A stretch of DNA of 64,000 bases, taken from NCBI GenBank assembly GCA_027924585.1, contig BSBM01000319.1, positions 4,865,001-4,929,000 on the forward strand. Direction: 5' to 3'. The notes under the pieces are model-generated. The model was given only the letters and a program-made list of their open reading frames with translations, searched no databases and had not been told where the DNA came from. Position 1 is the stretch's first letter. The number at the start of each line of letters is the position of its first letter. The stretch is from Larix kaempferi (lineage: Eukaryota > Streptophyta > Pinopsida > Pinales > Pinaceae). Positions 11,783-24,723 of this stretch are shown here, one piece after another. Both the position numbers and the translations under genes were made by a program.

Positions 11783-14700
11783 TTAAGTTTCCCAGATCCG
11801 GCTGTATCTCCCTGTAACAATGCCTTCTTTCAATCGTTGGTTCAGCTGCTCCATCGCTTCCCCGCGCCAGCCGAGTCTGGGACACTCAAGGGCACTGAGC
11901 TTCTCCAGCGACCTCAACTCTTCAACACCTGACAGCTCTTTTAGAGCAGGGCAAGAAGACACGCTGAGCATTTGAAGCTTTGTTAGCTTCTCCAACCCCT
12001 GGATTCTTTTTAACTTCCCACATCGATTAGCCTCCAATATTTCCAAAGATATCAACCATTGAAGACTTGGCAGCTCCTCAACTTCTTTACAATACCCGAT
12101 GTTCAGTTCTTGAAGCTTTCTAAGATTACAAAGCCCTTGAATTGTCCTCAGTTGAGAACAACCAACCAATTTCAGCGTTATTAGTGATGGCGGCAGTTCT
12201 CCAACCTCCATCAGATCATTGCAATCTTCTATTTGGAAATGTTTGAGATTGGGGCAAACCCCTTCAGCAAATGATATCTTCCATATTTCTGTCCTGTTTA
12301 GTTCTAAGTATTCCAGTCGGTACATGCATTGTTGTTGTTGAACATTGTGAATGGAAGACTCCAATTTCCTTAACTCTCTTCGGCCTGTTGGATCTGTCAA
12401 TGTCTTCTCCCTTTCGCCTTCAACCATCATTTTCAATGGTAGCTCGCGTAACGGGCACAGCGTTACTCTTAGCTCTTTAAGATTGTTCATCTTCGCCATT
12501 TCTGCTGGTAAGTAGCGGATTCCACATTTGTGGATTCTCATAGTCGACAACTGAGACAAATGTCCCAAGGAATTGGGCAAACATTCTAATCTGTCGCAAC
12601 CTTCCAGGCACAACTCCTTCAAGCTGCTTAGGCGACCGAGTGAACGTGGCAGTGTCTCCAGCAAGGGGCTTCCCAAAAACAGAAGATCCAAATTGCTCAG
12701 GTTCCCAATATCATCTGGCAATTCTTCCAAGTGCGTAGACAACAATCGAATTTCTTCCATCGATCGTTGACGTACGACTTGCGGAGGCAATACCTTGATT
12801 TTCTGGCAGTTTGAAAGGTCTAGATACTCAAGCTTGCTGATATCTGTAAATGTTTCGTTCTTCATGGTCAAATTGTAGCAACATCGCAAATTCAGATGTT
12901 TAAGTTGAACTAGTTTCCCGAAGGAATTTGGAAGCTTACGCAAACTCCAGGAGTGAGAGAGATCGAGATGCTGGAGGTTTGTTAAGCACCCGAAAGAGTC
13001 AGGCAGTGATTCCATACATGGGCACCTTAAGTGCAGGTATTTCAGCGAGGGCAGGTGACAGAACTCTTCAGGCAAAGTTTCCAGTTTAATTGGTACATAA
13101 TTCACAATCTTTTCGATGTGCTTCAGCTGCCCAATGGACTTCGGAAACTTTAAAAGAGGGGCATAAATATTCAACTCCCGCAATTCCAGAGGTGCCTGCA
13201 ACCCAATGTTCATGTTTAACTATAAAATAAGACAGATGATGCATGATAATGTTTTAATCTACAAAATGCTTCACGGTTGTTCGAGACCCCTGTACTGGAA
13301 CATCAATAGCAATGATCTACCATAAAAGAGAAAGAAGGGAAAACAAACAAACAAAAAACTTTAGATTCTAACCTGAGAATCTCGTCGCCATAGTGTGTCC
13401 AATTTGTTTCCCACCACGTCTAGAACCCTTAAATTCTTCATTGGAGTCCAGGAAGGCAGGCAAGAGTGGGGACAGTTATACCAGCGTAGCCATAGAAGAT
13501 TTGATGACTTTACCCTCCTCACAATGTTTTGATCTTCAGTTGCAAGAAGTTGCAAGTTCTTGAAACGATATGGCGTAGCACTTTTGAACCATGACAAGTC
13601 CGTGTGTGGAACGTCCCGATTACGAATGATAGGAGGAACCGTGCCCATGCTACTGTCGTAGTCATCATTAATGACGCCAGGAACAGTTCTAATTCCTCGC
13701 ACCTCGGTTATTCCCTGTACATAAAATATTATACATAGCAACCAGATAACACACTCTTTCTGTTTAAATAAGTAAACTTTAAAACGTCGTTGATAAGGAT
13801 ACAAGTGTTTGAACAATTCATGAACTTACCTGGGATTGCAGCCACAAATCATTAATATTGTCTGTCGGTCGCCAAAGACGAAGGGGCATCTCTTGATCAG
13901 CAATATCCCTTCCCAAATCCCTTAAGTGGTCATGCATTTGTATTCTATTTTCCCTGTCCAACTCCACGAGGCACTTATTCTCGAGATTTACAAGTCCCAC
14001 CAAACCCTTCCAACCTGAACCGTCCCATATTCTTATTGCCATGTCCCTGTCTTCTCCAATGAAATAACAGGCGATGTCTAAGAAAATTTGCCGTTCCTCT
14101 TCATCTAGTGCATGGTAACTAATTTTAAGTCGCTTTTGAATCTCATCGGGAAGTTTTATTTGGCGAAGTTTCTCTAATTGGCCCTCCCAGTAAGACTTGT
14201 CATTCATTCCGCACAAAAGCGCCCCAAACACTTTCAAAGACAAAGGTAATCCATTGCATGCCCTTAAAAACTCTTCTACAAGATCTTTGAATCCTAGCGG
14301 TGGATGAGGCTGGCAGAAGGCGTACGAACAGAATAGCTGTCGGGAGTGCTGTTCACTTAGGCCTGTTAGCTTATAGATTGCCGACTTTATTATTCCTGCT
14401 CTTATGAGGACATCCTTGTAACGAGATGTAACCAAAATTAAGCTATCGGAACCAAGGACATCTCTTAATGGCAAAAATGCATCCAGCTGATCGACATGAT
14501 CAACATCATCTAAAACAACTAGAGCTTGAGAAGATGAAAGATACCTTCTAAGCATCTCGATGCCTTCGGCAATGCTATCTATTTGCAGTTCCAATTGAGT
14601 TAAGTCCTTGAGAAGTTTGCTTTGCAAGGAATTTAAAGACCTTCTACCTGCGGTCTCCCTTACATCAAATAAGAAGCAGCATTTGTCGAAATAGGAACTC

Positions 14701-15536
14701 TTCCTATTGAACAATTCTTTGGCTAGTGTTGTCTTCCCTACTCCACCTAATCCCACGATTCCCAAGACCTGGGCTTTCCCACTCTTCCTCTGCTGCCATG
14801 GCAATGCGATTTCGAAATCCTCTACTTTTTCTTCCAGGCCAGTTGGGTATCTGGCCACATTCAAGGCTGTTTTTCTGCGCTTTTTAAGCACGCATCGTAC
14901 TACCTTATCCAAAAGCTTGCCCTCATCGCTGGAGATTCACAACAAAACAAACAAAACATTAGATCAATGCAACTTAGGTTAATAGTCACAGAGAAAGAGG
15001 GAGAGTTCTAACCCATTATAAGTCTCGAGCTCCAAACCGCTTAAGATCGAAACGTCAAACAGGGCTTTTCTCCAATTATCAAGTGTTTGGAGATCATATC
15101 TGCATTTCTCTTCATGAATACTCAGGGCTCGAGCATACCGTCCATCTTTGTTAGTCCATCGAAGATCGGAAGGCTTTACATTATAAAAGACGGGAATGAC
15201 AGTGGCCTTAGACTTCAATATAAGGACGAGCTCATCTAGACACCATTTTGAATCTGCATATCCAGGGGAGAAAACGGCGATATGAACAGAGGCGGTTTTG
15301 ATAGCCCCTTCAATTTGACAGGTTAAGTACTCTCCGGCCTCCAATTCCTCCCTGTCAAGGAAAGGTTGTAATCCATGTGAAAGAAGGCGATAATAAAGAT
15401 GGCTAGCAAAAGTGTTTTTGATGTCAGGGCCACGATGATTGATAAATACATCGTAGCTGTAAGGATAATTAATAGTGGTAGTAGTGGAGCTGGAGCTGTT
15501 ATGGACGAGAGGAGTGGATGTTTGCAGATCTGCCAT
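11783..15536 (-). CDS. TIR-NB-LRR (TNL) immune receptor, four exons, intact
   Basis: Four exons with GT-AG introns give one open frame of about 1,125 aa: 15536-15013, 14928-13830, 13714-13373 and 13195-11783 (introns 84, 115 and 177 bp; phases 2, 0, 0). TIR, residues 28-175: YDVFINHRGPD and SKWCLDELVLI, with the Glu of CLDEL (E102) at the NADase catalytic position. NB-ARC: P-loop GLGGVGKTT (234-242), kinase-2 ALVVLDDVD (310-318), VTSR (341-344), GLPLSLK (401-407), MHD in QMHDHL (505-510). Exon 3 is the linker to the LRRs. Exon 4 (656-1125) holds a dozen or more LRRs such as LKYLHLRCPCMESLPDSF. TNLs are intracellular pathogen sensors that signal through TIR NADase activity after ATP-driven oligomerisation. 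I start at 15536, not at the in-frame ATG 37 codons upstream, because the added segment is repeated low-complexity sequence lying close to the TATA box. Length and exon plan are normal for the family. No lesion seen. Confidence 0.93.
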
Positions 15537-15670
15537 TGAACGCAAACAATAAGGAAATGATGAAGACGTAGATAGATAGATGCAGAGTAAGTGGATGAAG
15601 GTAGATAGATAGATGCACAACAAGTGGATGAAGGCAGGGCGAGTCACCTCCCTGACTGAAATCTACAATC

Positions 15671-15678
15671 TACTTATA
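15671..15678 (-). promoter_or_regulatory. TATA box of the TNL gene
   Basis: TATAAGTA on the minus strand lies about 135 bp upstream of the chosen start codon. Transcription would start near 15640-15648 and leave a leader of about 100 nt containing a doubled gatagatagatgca/aagtggatgaagg sequence (15566-15637). This supports ATG 15536 over the upstream ATG at 15647. Confidence 0.55.
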
Positions 15679-15878
15679 GTACTCCATATCTCTGCCGCAA
15701 CACAAAACAAACAGCAATAGTCTCCAACGATAATCTCTGCCTCCAACATTTCGTGGTTCTTTCATTGCATTCGTAGTTTTGAACGAGTCTCCGTTACGCG
15801 TTTACGTCCAACGAAACTAGACTTTGGGTCAAGCCCTACAAAAGTAGACTTTGGGTCAAGCCATTAAATATAAACCCA

Positions 15879-16242
15879 CCGCTCGGCCATGAGTTTGTCG
15901 CCGCTTAATTCCATGCTTTACTCGCTTTCTTTTTGGTCCATCTAAATTCGAGGATTTCGTTCCGAAAGGAGGAGCACTGAAAATAGTTCTTTGACTTTCC
16001 ACCATCAATAGGCTTGCCATGAAACTTCCTCCTCAAGTTCACAAGGAAAAAATATTCGATTATGGCCGCTCGGCCATGAGTTTGTCGCCGCTTAATTCCA
16101 TGCTTTACTCGCTTTCTTTTTGGTCCATCTAAATTCCAGGATTTCGTTCCGACTGAAAATAGTTCTTTAACTTTCCACTATCAATAGACTTGCCATGAAA
16201 CTTCCTCCTCAAGTTCACAAGGAAAAAATATTCGATTATGGT
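15879..16242. repeat. 187-bp tandem duplication upstream of the TNL gene
   Basis: A segment beginning ccgctcggccatgagtttgt is repeated 187 bp on (15881 and 16068). The second copy lacks about 11 bp (ggaggagca region) and has a few substitutions. A further doubled actttgggtcaagcc lies at about 15821-15860. It sits 340-700 bp 5' of the TNL start codon and so may be part of its upstream region. Confidence 0.85.
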
Positions 16243-16249
16243 GTCAGGC

Positions 16250-17570
16250 TTCAAATTTGAAGGCTTCAGTGCCCTTCAAAGGCACTTTTACTCGTCATAG
16301 AAGGCCATATTAAATTTTACCCTGCAAATGAAACTTAATTCCATGCAGAGCCTGTCATTAATGAAATTGGGTTCAATTTTGAAAATCTGCAACAGAAGGG
16401 CAACCCCAAAATCTGCCTGTCACCGGGTTTTAGTGATTTGGCCTCTGGAGTCATTACATTTGGAATTTTGGACGTTGCCAGTGCCATGTTGGTCCCCCGT
16501 GGGCCGTGACCCCATCCCAGCTGGAATTGGAAAATCGAGTTTGCGAGCTCGCTGAGTACTGTCAATGGTGGACTCGGTGAAGTAATGAATTCTAGGTGAA
16601 AGCAATTAATGTTACAACCTACCACAGTTTCCACTCTTGAGTCACTCCAGTTCCACACTGCACAGAGTACATACTAGGCGGCGGGGTTACTGGTTACTTG
16701 CTGCTGGCATTTGGAAAATTGGCAGGTGCCGGTGCGAATCGTGCCATAATCCATTGCCCATTACCGATGGATTTGGGCGGACTTAAATTTAAAATTTAAA
16801 CTAAGAAACCCGCCATTCCCCTGCCATGCTTGTGGCGTGTATTTATTATTATTAATTTCATTGTATCATTCCAGGCCAGGTATCATTCATGCTCGCCATC
16901 ATTCTATTGTTGTTCATTGCGGATGAATGTCTGGTTGCAATGCAGAGCCGAGAGGGATCTAAAGCATCCACTGGTCATCCATCCAACCTCTGCAATTTCT
17001 ACCACGTCTTCTATTTTGCAATTTATATTGTAGATTCAATGTGGTCTTCGAAATCGAAACTTTTGCTACTTTTTTTGGTGGCAATTGGTTCCAAATGCTA
17101 ATGGCTTCTTGGTGGCAATTGGTTCCAAATGATAATGCTGACAGTTTATTTAGAATTTCCCTATGAATGAGATTTGGAACGCGGGGTTGGCTTGGGGTCG
17201 GTGCATGAGTGGTAAGAGGGCATCCGCTTTTGGGCTAGTTGATCGGAATAGATTTTGCTTCATGACTGTTACTAGAGTTCCATTGAATATAATTTAGGTG
17301 TTGCGGCCATGGCATCCCTTCACAGTGGTGGATTCTTCATGAAGCCCAGTTTAAACAACAATGGGTCCATAGATGTCTTGCAATTAGGGGAATTCCCTGT
17401 GCCAAACCCCTCCGAGGCTAGATTTTAGGGAAAATCAGAGTTGTTGCTCTCATTCCCGTCAACTTTAAGAAACAAGAATGCTTATTCAGAAGCACTGATT
17501 GTTATTCACATTGTTTTTGCTAAGTTTTTTAACATAATCTTCTTTTCATTCGATAAGATGTGACAGAATG
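16250..17570. other. No recognisable gene
   Basis: Short ORFs on both strands at 16328-16658 and 16830-17101 have no recognised domain. A 34-bp duplication (cttggtggcaattggttccaaatg) lies at about 17077-17130. Confidence 0.45.
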
Positions 17571-17581
17571 CCTTACACAAT

Positions 17582-17747
17582 TTGGCATATCAAGATTTAT
17601 TTAAACTGGATCTCTAGTATGGTTTGTGTTATGTAGGCTGGACCCGGTTGTGATGTAGCATGAGTTGGCATATCAAGATTTATTAAAACTGGATCTATAA
17701 TACCGTTTGTGTTATGTAGGCTGGACCCGGTTGTGATGCAGCATGAG
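17582..17747. repeat. 83-bp tandem duplication
   Basis: Copies 17582-17664 and 17665-17747 begin ttggcatatcaagattta and end gatg(t/c)agcatgag, with about eight differences. A 99-codon ORF (17709-18008, plus strand) starts inside the second copy and has no recognised motif. Confidence 0.85.
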
Positions 17748-17749
17748 TG

Positions 17750-19780
17750 GTATTGGAAGTTGGCGATGGCCCAAGTTCAAGATTGGCAGCGAGGTCTACA
17801 ACAACACCCAGAACTTAACAGCAGACAGGCCAAAACAGTTGGGGACACTCACCCAATACACCGTAGTGCCGGAGGAACACTTGGTGACACCAAAGCCCAC
17901 AAATTTATGAGGAAGCTGCGAGTCTACCACTGTACAGGGAGCTCTGAAGATTTGAATCTTGTGTTGTTCTATGAGAAAAAAATGTATAGAATTTTACATT
18001 TTGTGTAGTGGGCTTAAGTTGAGAAGAATGGGTGGGGACTGGTGCAATCAGCGATGGCTGATTTATTGTTGTAGTTATCTATTGTATTAGGTGATTTTCT
18101 TAAAAAAATTATCGAATACATAAATCTTGTTGGCTATTATTTCTATGCTGCTGTGATTTGTTGTGGTGCGGTTGGTTCATCCTTCTATGTGCACATATGT
18201 ATGTAAACAATGTCTTTCAATATAAAGCAAGCATAGTTACTTTTGATTTTTCTATGAACAAGTTTTATTACTTGCCAATACAAGCTCTATTGGTTATAAA
18301 ACAAGTGATTTTTTCATATTGTCATTTTTTTTCTTTTGTTTTTGAAATTTATTTTATATAGTATTCTTGGGTTATTTAACTAGCCCATATTAATATAACA
18401 TTGCTTATTAAAATTTATAGAGCAGAACAATGCAAATATCGCCTATTCGCCATTCTATTAGTGAATTCATAAAAACAATAATAAAATTTTGACATACTAT
18501 TAAATTTTCAAATGAAAAGAATGATTTATTTTTACATGTCAGCATTGAAGGGTTCCATATCTCATAGCCCTTCAAAGTGAAATGCGACCCTACCCTTCAA
18601 ATTTGATCCCTGTATGGTGTATTTAATTATTGGTCTCTCGAATTTAAGAGTGGTGGTTCTATTATTAGTGCATTTAATCATTGGTTTCTTGAATTTAAGA
18701 GTGGTTAATAACTGCATTTCTAACTGCAGAGATGTAAACCATTAATTAGGTAAAATCCAATTGTAAACCGTATTTAATACTGCAATGGGAAATGCATATT
18801 TAACCAATCTCCGTCCATCAATAAAAAAGACAAAGTCCTTCCAAGATGATTTCAAAGTCTTCATTAGTAGGGATGAGAGAAATTACGGAATGGATAGTCA
18901 AAGACCCAAAATCTTCATTTCCTTACATATTTACCAACAGTCAGCTCTGTACAATTTCGATGGGAGATTCATGTTATTGTAGACTAGTTTCGGACAATCT
19001 TTTATGGTTTCATTGCTGGGTAGTTTATGTGGGCCATCGTCTGGCAAGTTGATGCGATCCGTCAGTGGCTAGGTTTTAATTTCTGTAAATTTAAGATTTC
19101 GATTTGTTTAAAATGGAGTTGTCTAAGTGTTCGACGGGCGAAATCGTACCGGCTACTTTTTCTATTTCCTATTTCCGGCCGATTGTTGCTGTCTACTCCG
19201 GATGCCGTATCCGTTAAGGTCAACTTCACCAATTGGAGGCATGGTCAAAGAGGAACTTACACTACATCATTTAATGGATGCGAAATTTCAAATTTCAAAT
19301 ATCGTAATGGACCGCCTTCCACCTGTCTCCGAAACCTGGTGGTGGTGGAAGCCTTCATCTGCTGCTGCTCTTCTCTTATGTCCAGATCTCTTTGCTGAAT
19401 AATTGCACACCGTTTGTTATATAAGCAGCATATTCAATCTTCTCATTCATTTCAATGATTTTTATATAGTTATTTTATTGATCGGTATTATCCAGAGTAG
19501 TGTAATTTGACTACCAATATGGATACTTTTTAGTTTTTGAATTCGAATTTATTTCAAATTTCCGTCCACAAAATACCAATATAGCCTAATTATACTACTA
19601 TGGTATTACCTAAATAACTGTAGAAAAGAACCACAGCATTCAACCTGAGGATTTCCATGCTTGCAGTAATTTCAGACTGATTTGTTATTTGGAACTGATT
19701 TTCATTTATAGGAAAGATACTATTTTTTCTGTCAAGTTTATAATCTTTTTTATGAGATTTTTGGTTCAGTTCACGTGCCT
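17750..19780. other. No recognisable gene
   Basis: AT-rich spacer. ORFs at 18785-19052 and 19027-19402 are short, overlap in different frames and show no known motif. Confidence 0.45.
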
Positions 19781-19784
19781 AACT

Positions 19785-20102
19785 ACGTGACGAATTGGGC
19801 CAATTTAGGTTAAATTTAGAAACAATTTGAATTGGCCCAATGAGAGATGGCCAATTCGTCGCTGAGTTAGCAATTGTTTATTTCAACGAATGTTGGGGAA
19901 TTGGGCAAAATTAGGTTAAATTTAGAAACAATTTGAATTGGCTCAATGAGAGATGACCAATTCGTTACTGAGTTAGCAATTGTTTATTTCAACGAAGCGC
20001 GACGAATTGGACAAAATTAGGTTAAATTTAGAAACAATTTGAATTGGCCCAATGAGAAATGGCCAATTCGTCGCTGAGTTAGCGATTGTTTATTTCAACG
20101 AA
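19785..20102. repeat. Three tandem 106-bp units, each containing a hairpin
   Basis: Units 19785-19890, 19891-19996 and 19997-20102 have an exact 106-bp period and end tttatttcaacgaa. In each, gacgaattgg(g)cc is followed after about 45 bp by ggccaattcgtc, an inverted pair that would fold into a stem. The arms have diverged differently between copies. No coding content. Confidence 0.9.
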
Positions 20103-20109
20103 TTTTATG

Positions 20110-21690
20110 ATTAAATAGCGTAAATTGTTGAACTGTTGCAGCATTCAAACCGCGGATTCCTTTACTGGCAGTAATTTTGGGTCCATTAGTTATTTGGCAA
20201 AGGCTCATTTCTAATTTACAGTTTTTCTTTAGTTTTTTCATTGAGGAGAGAGTTAAAACAAAATAAAAATCAAAGGATGGAATTCAATGGCTTATCCTCT
20301 GAAATTGAAATTAGCAATGATTTCTGTTTTGTTTTACAGTTCATATTCACATATTTTCCATCCGTGCTAGAAAATGAGTAATGCCATAATCGGAAAAATG
20401 TTGGTCATAATCTGGATCTCCTACAACCTGCAATCCTTCCCTGCTTTTTCTCTCCGTGCATGGAGAAGAGATAGCCTTTTTTTTCTTAGTGATTTTATTT
20501 TTTATGGGATGGGATTGAAGGTTTTGGTCTCACAAAAATTCAAATGGGTGCGTTGCAATTGCATTCAAAGCTTCGTCTCTCTTTCTGGCAATTTGCAATT
20601 TAAATAGTGCTTTTTTAGGCGGCTTCAATTTCTTGCATTGATGAACCTCCAGGAAATTAAACTTTCGTTTACAAACATTGTTGGACATGGGTTTATCATA
20701 GGGGAAATCTTCAACTTCCTTCTACAAGCATTGTAATATATTATATATATACTACCAAAACCTACATACATTTCATCTCGCTGATGTAATTAGCAGTTAT
20801 GGCAAACTTGAATTTGTACAGGCGGCATTTCTTCCAATTCCTTTGCTTATACCAGTTTCTTTTATACATTGTGCATTAAGGAGAGTGTTTCCAATGGGTT
20901 ACTTTTTAATTTGAAGAAGTGAAGACCGATGGTTACTTCAACACGTGAAGATAGGTTTTGAACCATTTATATATTTGTATTCGATTTTTTCATAAAATTT
21001 TTAGATGTTTTTACATTTGAATTCTATATATAAAATTAGTTTTTAAGAATAGCAAAGTAGTATGATAAAAGGAATTACAAAGACTTAAAAAATGTTCACT
21101 CTTCAAAAAGCCAAAAAGGCTTATTTGTTGTTTCATCTCTATAAAAGAATGAGTGGTCTTTATCTTTAGTGGATATTACAAGATTTCAAGTTTATTTTTT
21201 TTATTCATATTTTTAAAAAAAATTATTTATTTGTTAAAATTGAATTTACAAAGGATATATATTAAAAAATAATAATTTAATATAAATGAAATATATATTA
21301 TACATATTTGTAAATGATAATAAAATTTCATATGATAGATGTTGACTTCACTTAAAAGATCTAAATTTAAATAATATTCAAGAAGTTGCCAATAGTTTAC
21401 TTTAGTGGGAAATAAATAACTGCACACATTATATTTTAGATAATTTGGAATTACTATTTTATTTTGAAAAAAAATTGATAGAATTCCAAAATAACATAGA
21501 AAAAATGTTTTATTTTAAAAATTAAACAAAATTACTAAACTAAGGGTTATATAAATTGTCATTTTATAAACAATGTTACATAGCACTCTTCTTTATACAA
21601 ATTACATTGCTAATAAACCAGCCCATCCAATTCGGAGGGGCAAACCTCTCCTTGAATAGCTCCTTGAGTGCAATACCTAAGCCACCTAAT
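20110..21690. other. AT-rich spacer, no gene recognised
   Basis: Only short ORFs. The block at about 21534-21615 (actaaactaagggttatataaattgtcat) resembles 50805-50895, so a dispersed AT-rich repeat is present in both places. Confidence 0.45.
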
Positions 21691-22500
21691 CTTAAGCTCT
21701 AAAGTCTCTAGTTTAAATCTCATATTTAATTTTTACTTTGTATTGTTCTTTTTTGTTTATGGCCGACATAATATTTATTACTTTTTACTTTGTATTATTA
21801 TTTTTTGTTTACTAATCTTAAGCTCTAAAGTCTCTAGTTTAAGTCTCATATTTAATTTTTACTTTGTATTGTTCCTTTTTGTTTATGGCCGACATAAGAT
21901 TTTTTACTTTTTACTTTGTATTATTATTTTTTGTTTACTTTGTATTATTTTGTTACTGACAAACACTAAACAAACACTTTAAAGTCTCATATTTACTTTT
22001 TATTTTTAATAACAAAATAGTAAAGTCTTTAGTTTAAGTCTCATATTTACTTTTTACTCTTATTATTATTTTTTGTTTATGGCCGACATAATATTTATTA
22101 CTTTTTACTTTGTATTATTATTTTTTGTTTACTTTGTATTATTTTGTTATTGGACGACAAACACTCTAAAGTCTCATATTTACTTTTTACTTTGTATTAA
22201 AAGTAAAAAGTAAAGTCTCTAGTTTAAGTCTCATATTTCCGACATAATATTTACTACCTAATCCTAAGCTCTAAAGTCTCTAGTTTAAGTCTCATATTTA
22301 CTTTTTACTTTGTATTATTCTTTTTTGTTTATGGTCGACATAATATTTACCACTTAATCCTAAGCTCTAAAGTCTCTAGTTTAAGTTTCATATTTACTTT
22401 TTACTTTGTAATATTCTTTTTTGTTATGGTCGACATAATATTTATTACTTTTTACTTTGTATTATTCTTTTTTTGTTTACTTTGTATTATTTTGTTACTC
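21691..22500. repeat. Degenerate AT-rich tandem array
   Basis: At least five or six irregular copies share aagctctaaagtctctag, tttaagtctcatatttactt and tttatggccgacataatatt. Spacing is variable, about 60-200 bp, with partial copies. The short ORF at 21668-21982 is a product of the repeat, not a gene. Confidence 0.8.
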
Positions 22501-22544
22501 GATTAACAAGATCTCCCCCAAGATCTGCCCCATACTGGGTTGTG

Positions 22545-22983
22545 GAGCGCCTCTTGGCGCAATGATAGAAAACTTATTTTAAAAAATAAAAATAATTAAA
22601 ATTTCAAGATACCTTAGAAGCAATGTTTTATTATGTTCGTGACATCTTGTATTCATTTTGGACATATTAGTTCATTAATGCATAAATTTGCATAGTTTTA
22701 CAAAGTTAAACTTTCATAAAGCATTTTGAAGTGAGGAAACCAATCTACATGTGTCCCCTTAGAGCGCCTCTTCGCAATCATAGAAAACTTATTTTAAAAA
22801 ATTAAAATAATTAAAATTTCAAGATACCTTAGAAGCAATGTTTTATTATGTTTGTGACATCTTGTATTCATTTTGGACATATTAGTTCATTAATACATAA
22901 ATTTGCATAGTTTTACAAAGTTAAACTTTCATAAAGCATCTTGAAGTTTGGAGTGAGGAAACCAATCTACATGTGTCCCCTTA
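22545..22983. repeat. 217-bp tandem duplication
   Basis: Copies begin at gagcgcctctt (22545 and 22762) and run through gataccttagaagcaatgtt to caatctacatgtgtcccctt, nearly identical except for small indels (ttggcgcaatg/ttcgcaatc; an inserted tttggag). Confidence 0.85.
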
Positions 22984-22989
22984 TTACGT

Positions 22990-24600
22990 CACCAATCCTA
23001 AATTGCTATGTAATAGAAGAACAAACCTTGATTATCATTTGTTATCTACGGAACATTTTCCATTTTGCCCATAAGGGATCAATAGATCTTTTTGCAAAGA
23101 TCAGCTCCCATAGTTTAGATTTTTATTTATTTATGTGAATTATTTGCAAATTCATATTTGTTGGTTTGCTATTGGCTTGGAGGGAGCAACGTCATTGTTG
23201 GGAACTGTAGCGGGTGTATGGTGGCATACCGATGCCATCCTTCTGCAGCTCTTCATGCATGTACATGTACATATTCATTATAATTGTCCCTTTCTGCATC
23301 GATTACTTCTTGTTGTCCACAGTTTCCATGGTCTTCGTGGCGGAAAGCTTGATCCTGGCATTGATAGAGGTTACGGGTTGTCGAGAGATGGTATTGTTTC
23401 TACATCGCCTGTCCATACGAATACATGGGTTTCCAAGTCAGGCTTGAACCTGATTCAGGTTCCTCGTCAGTTTCGCCATTCTCGGAAGTCGAAGCGAGGC
23501 TTTGACAATTTTTTGATGGAAGCAAGATTAAATGGTTCCAGTACATGCCCCACAGAATGATTTGCATAGCTGCAAGATTTGGGATGGCTTTCACGTTTTC
23601 AAGGTTCGGGGCAGGGTTTTTTAGGGGTGCTAGAGACGCTTTGAATGCAGTTTGCATTGTATTTTGTATGGTTTAGTGTCTCTTGGCAGCGGGTGAGGTG
23701 TGAAGAGGATTTATTTTGCTAGGTATCGAAATGCTTTGTGTCTCCATTCTGGTTCTTCGTTCATTGAGAGATTTTCCAGCTCTGGTTTTCTGTGGCTTTG
23801 GGTTGTTTGGAGGGCCTCTAGTCCGGACTGTTTGAAGTGAGCAATTAATGTGTGGGGAGTTAATGCAGTTTGATGGGAATATATTGCATGTGGCCAAGGG
23901 CAAGGGGTGTGTTTGTGATCTTATTTTGGCCCTGGATGATGTAGCTTGTGTGCTTGATCGATCCAGCTTGTGTGCTTGATCGATCCAGAACAACACGACA
24001 GTGGAGGTGGTTGTAGGGGCATGGTGGTTCAGTTTTTGCTTCTTGTGAGAAAAGAAATAGGAAAAAAATGAGGTCATGGCTCTACTTTTTAATAAAAATG
24101 TCTGTCGTTGTGCGTGCTTGTTTTGTGATTTTGTTTGCTGAAATATTGCTCGGTGATTTAGTTAGGGTTTTCGTAGTTTGTTTAGGGGTTTACAACCACC
24201 TGTGTTTCTTTGCGTTGAGAGGTGATTTAGGATAAATGTCATGGGGGTTTGACTTGGGGCTTACAAGGGTGTTAATATGCCAAATTCACCCAGGGCTTGA
24301 CACGTTTTGCTAATTTTTTATTCATGTGTATAGGGAACTGAGCCTTGGTGAATCATCGCTAAAGGTGAACTCATGATCTATGGGGATGTTGCGTGGGTAT
24401 CTGACAATATATATACTTTTCAACTTCTTTTGTTTTGGTTTGCTTTTCTCATTTGTGAGATGTGTTGTGTGGGTACATGAGTATAATGATAAACACCTTC
24501 CTTTTATGTATAACTGGTTATATAAGTAAGTGTATGTGATAATAAATAGCTAATACATTTTACATTTTAATTGGATATTAAAATTTTAAATTAATGCTTC
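22990..24600. other. ORFs without recognised function
   Basis: A 141-codon plus-strand ORF (23135-23560) and a 134-codon minus-strand ORF (23673-24077) are present. Neither has a recognised domain and no splice-consistent gene model emerged. A doubled cttgtgtgcttgatcgatccag lies at about 23947-23990. I looked here for the missing 5' exons of the P450 pseudogene at 47439 and did not find them. Confidence 0.4.
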
Positions 24601-24723
24601 ATATGAATTCTGTCAAACTTGCTAATTTATCCCCACGGATTTATATGAATCGTGTCAAACTTGCTATTATCTTCACGGGTTTATATGAATTGTGTCAAAC
24701 TCGCTAATTTATCTCCACAAATT
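24601..24723. repeat. Three tandem copies of about 41 bp
   Basis: The motif atatgaat(t/c)(c/g)tgtcaaact(t/c)gct recurs at 24601, 24643 and 24683, followed each time by a ttatc..cac segment. Non-coding. Confidence 0.8.

Noticed and set aside
11679-11885. Extra minus-strand ORF as a fifth TNL exon
   Set aside because: It overlaps the end of exon 4 in another frame and lacks a splice acceptor; the exon 4 stop gives a normal TNL terminus.
14979-15647. Upstream ATG at 15647 as the TNL start
   Set aside because: The added 37 residues are a repeated FIHLLCIYLST segment from tandem DNA close to the TATA box; MADLQ at 15536 is the plausible start.
23135-23560. 141-codon ORF considered as missing P450 5' exon or host gene
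   Set aside because: No P450 motif, no other domain, no splice partners.
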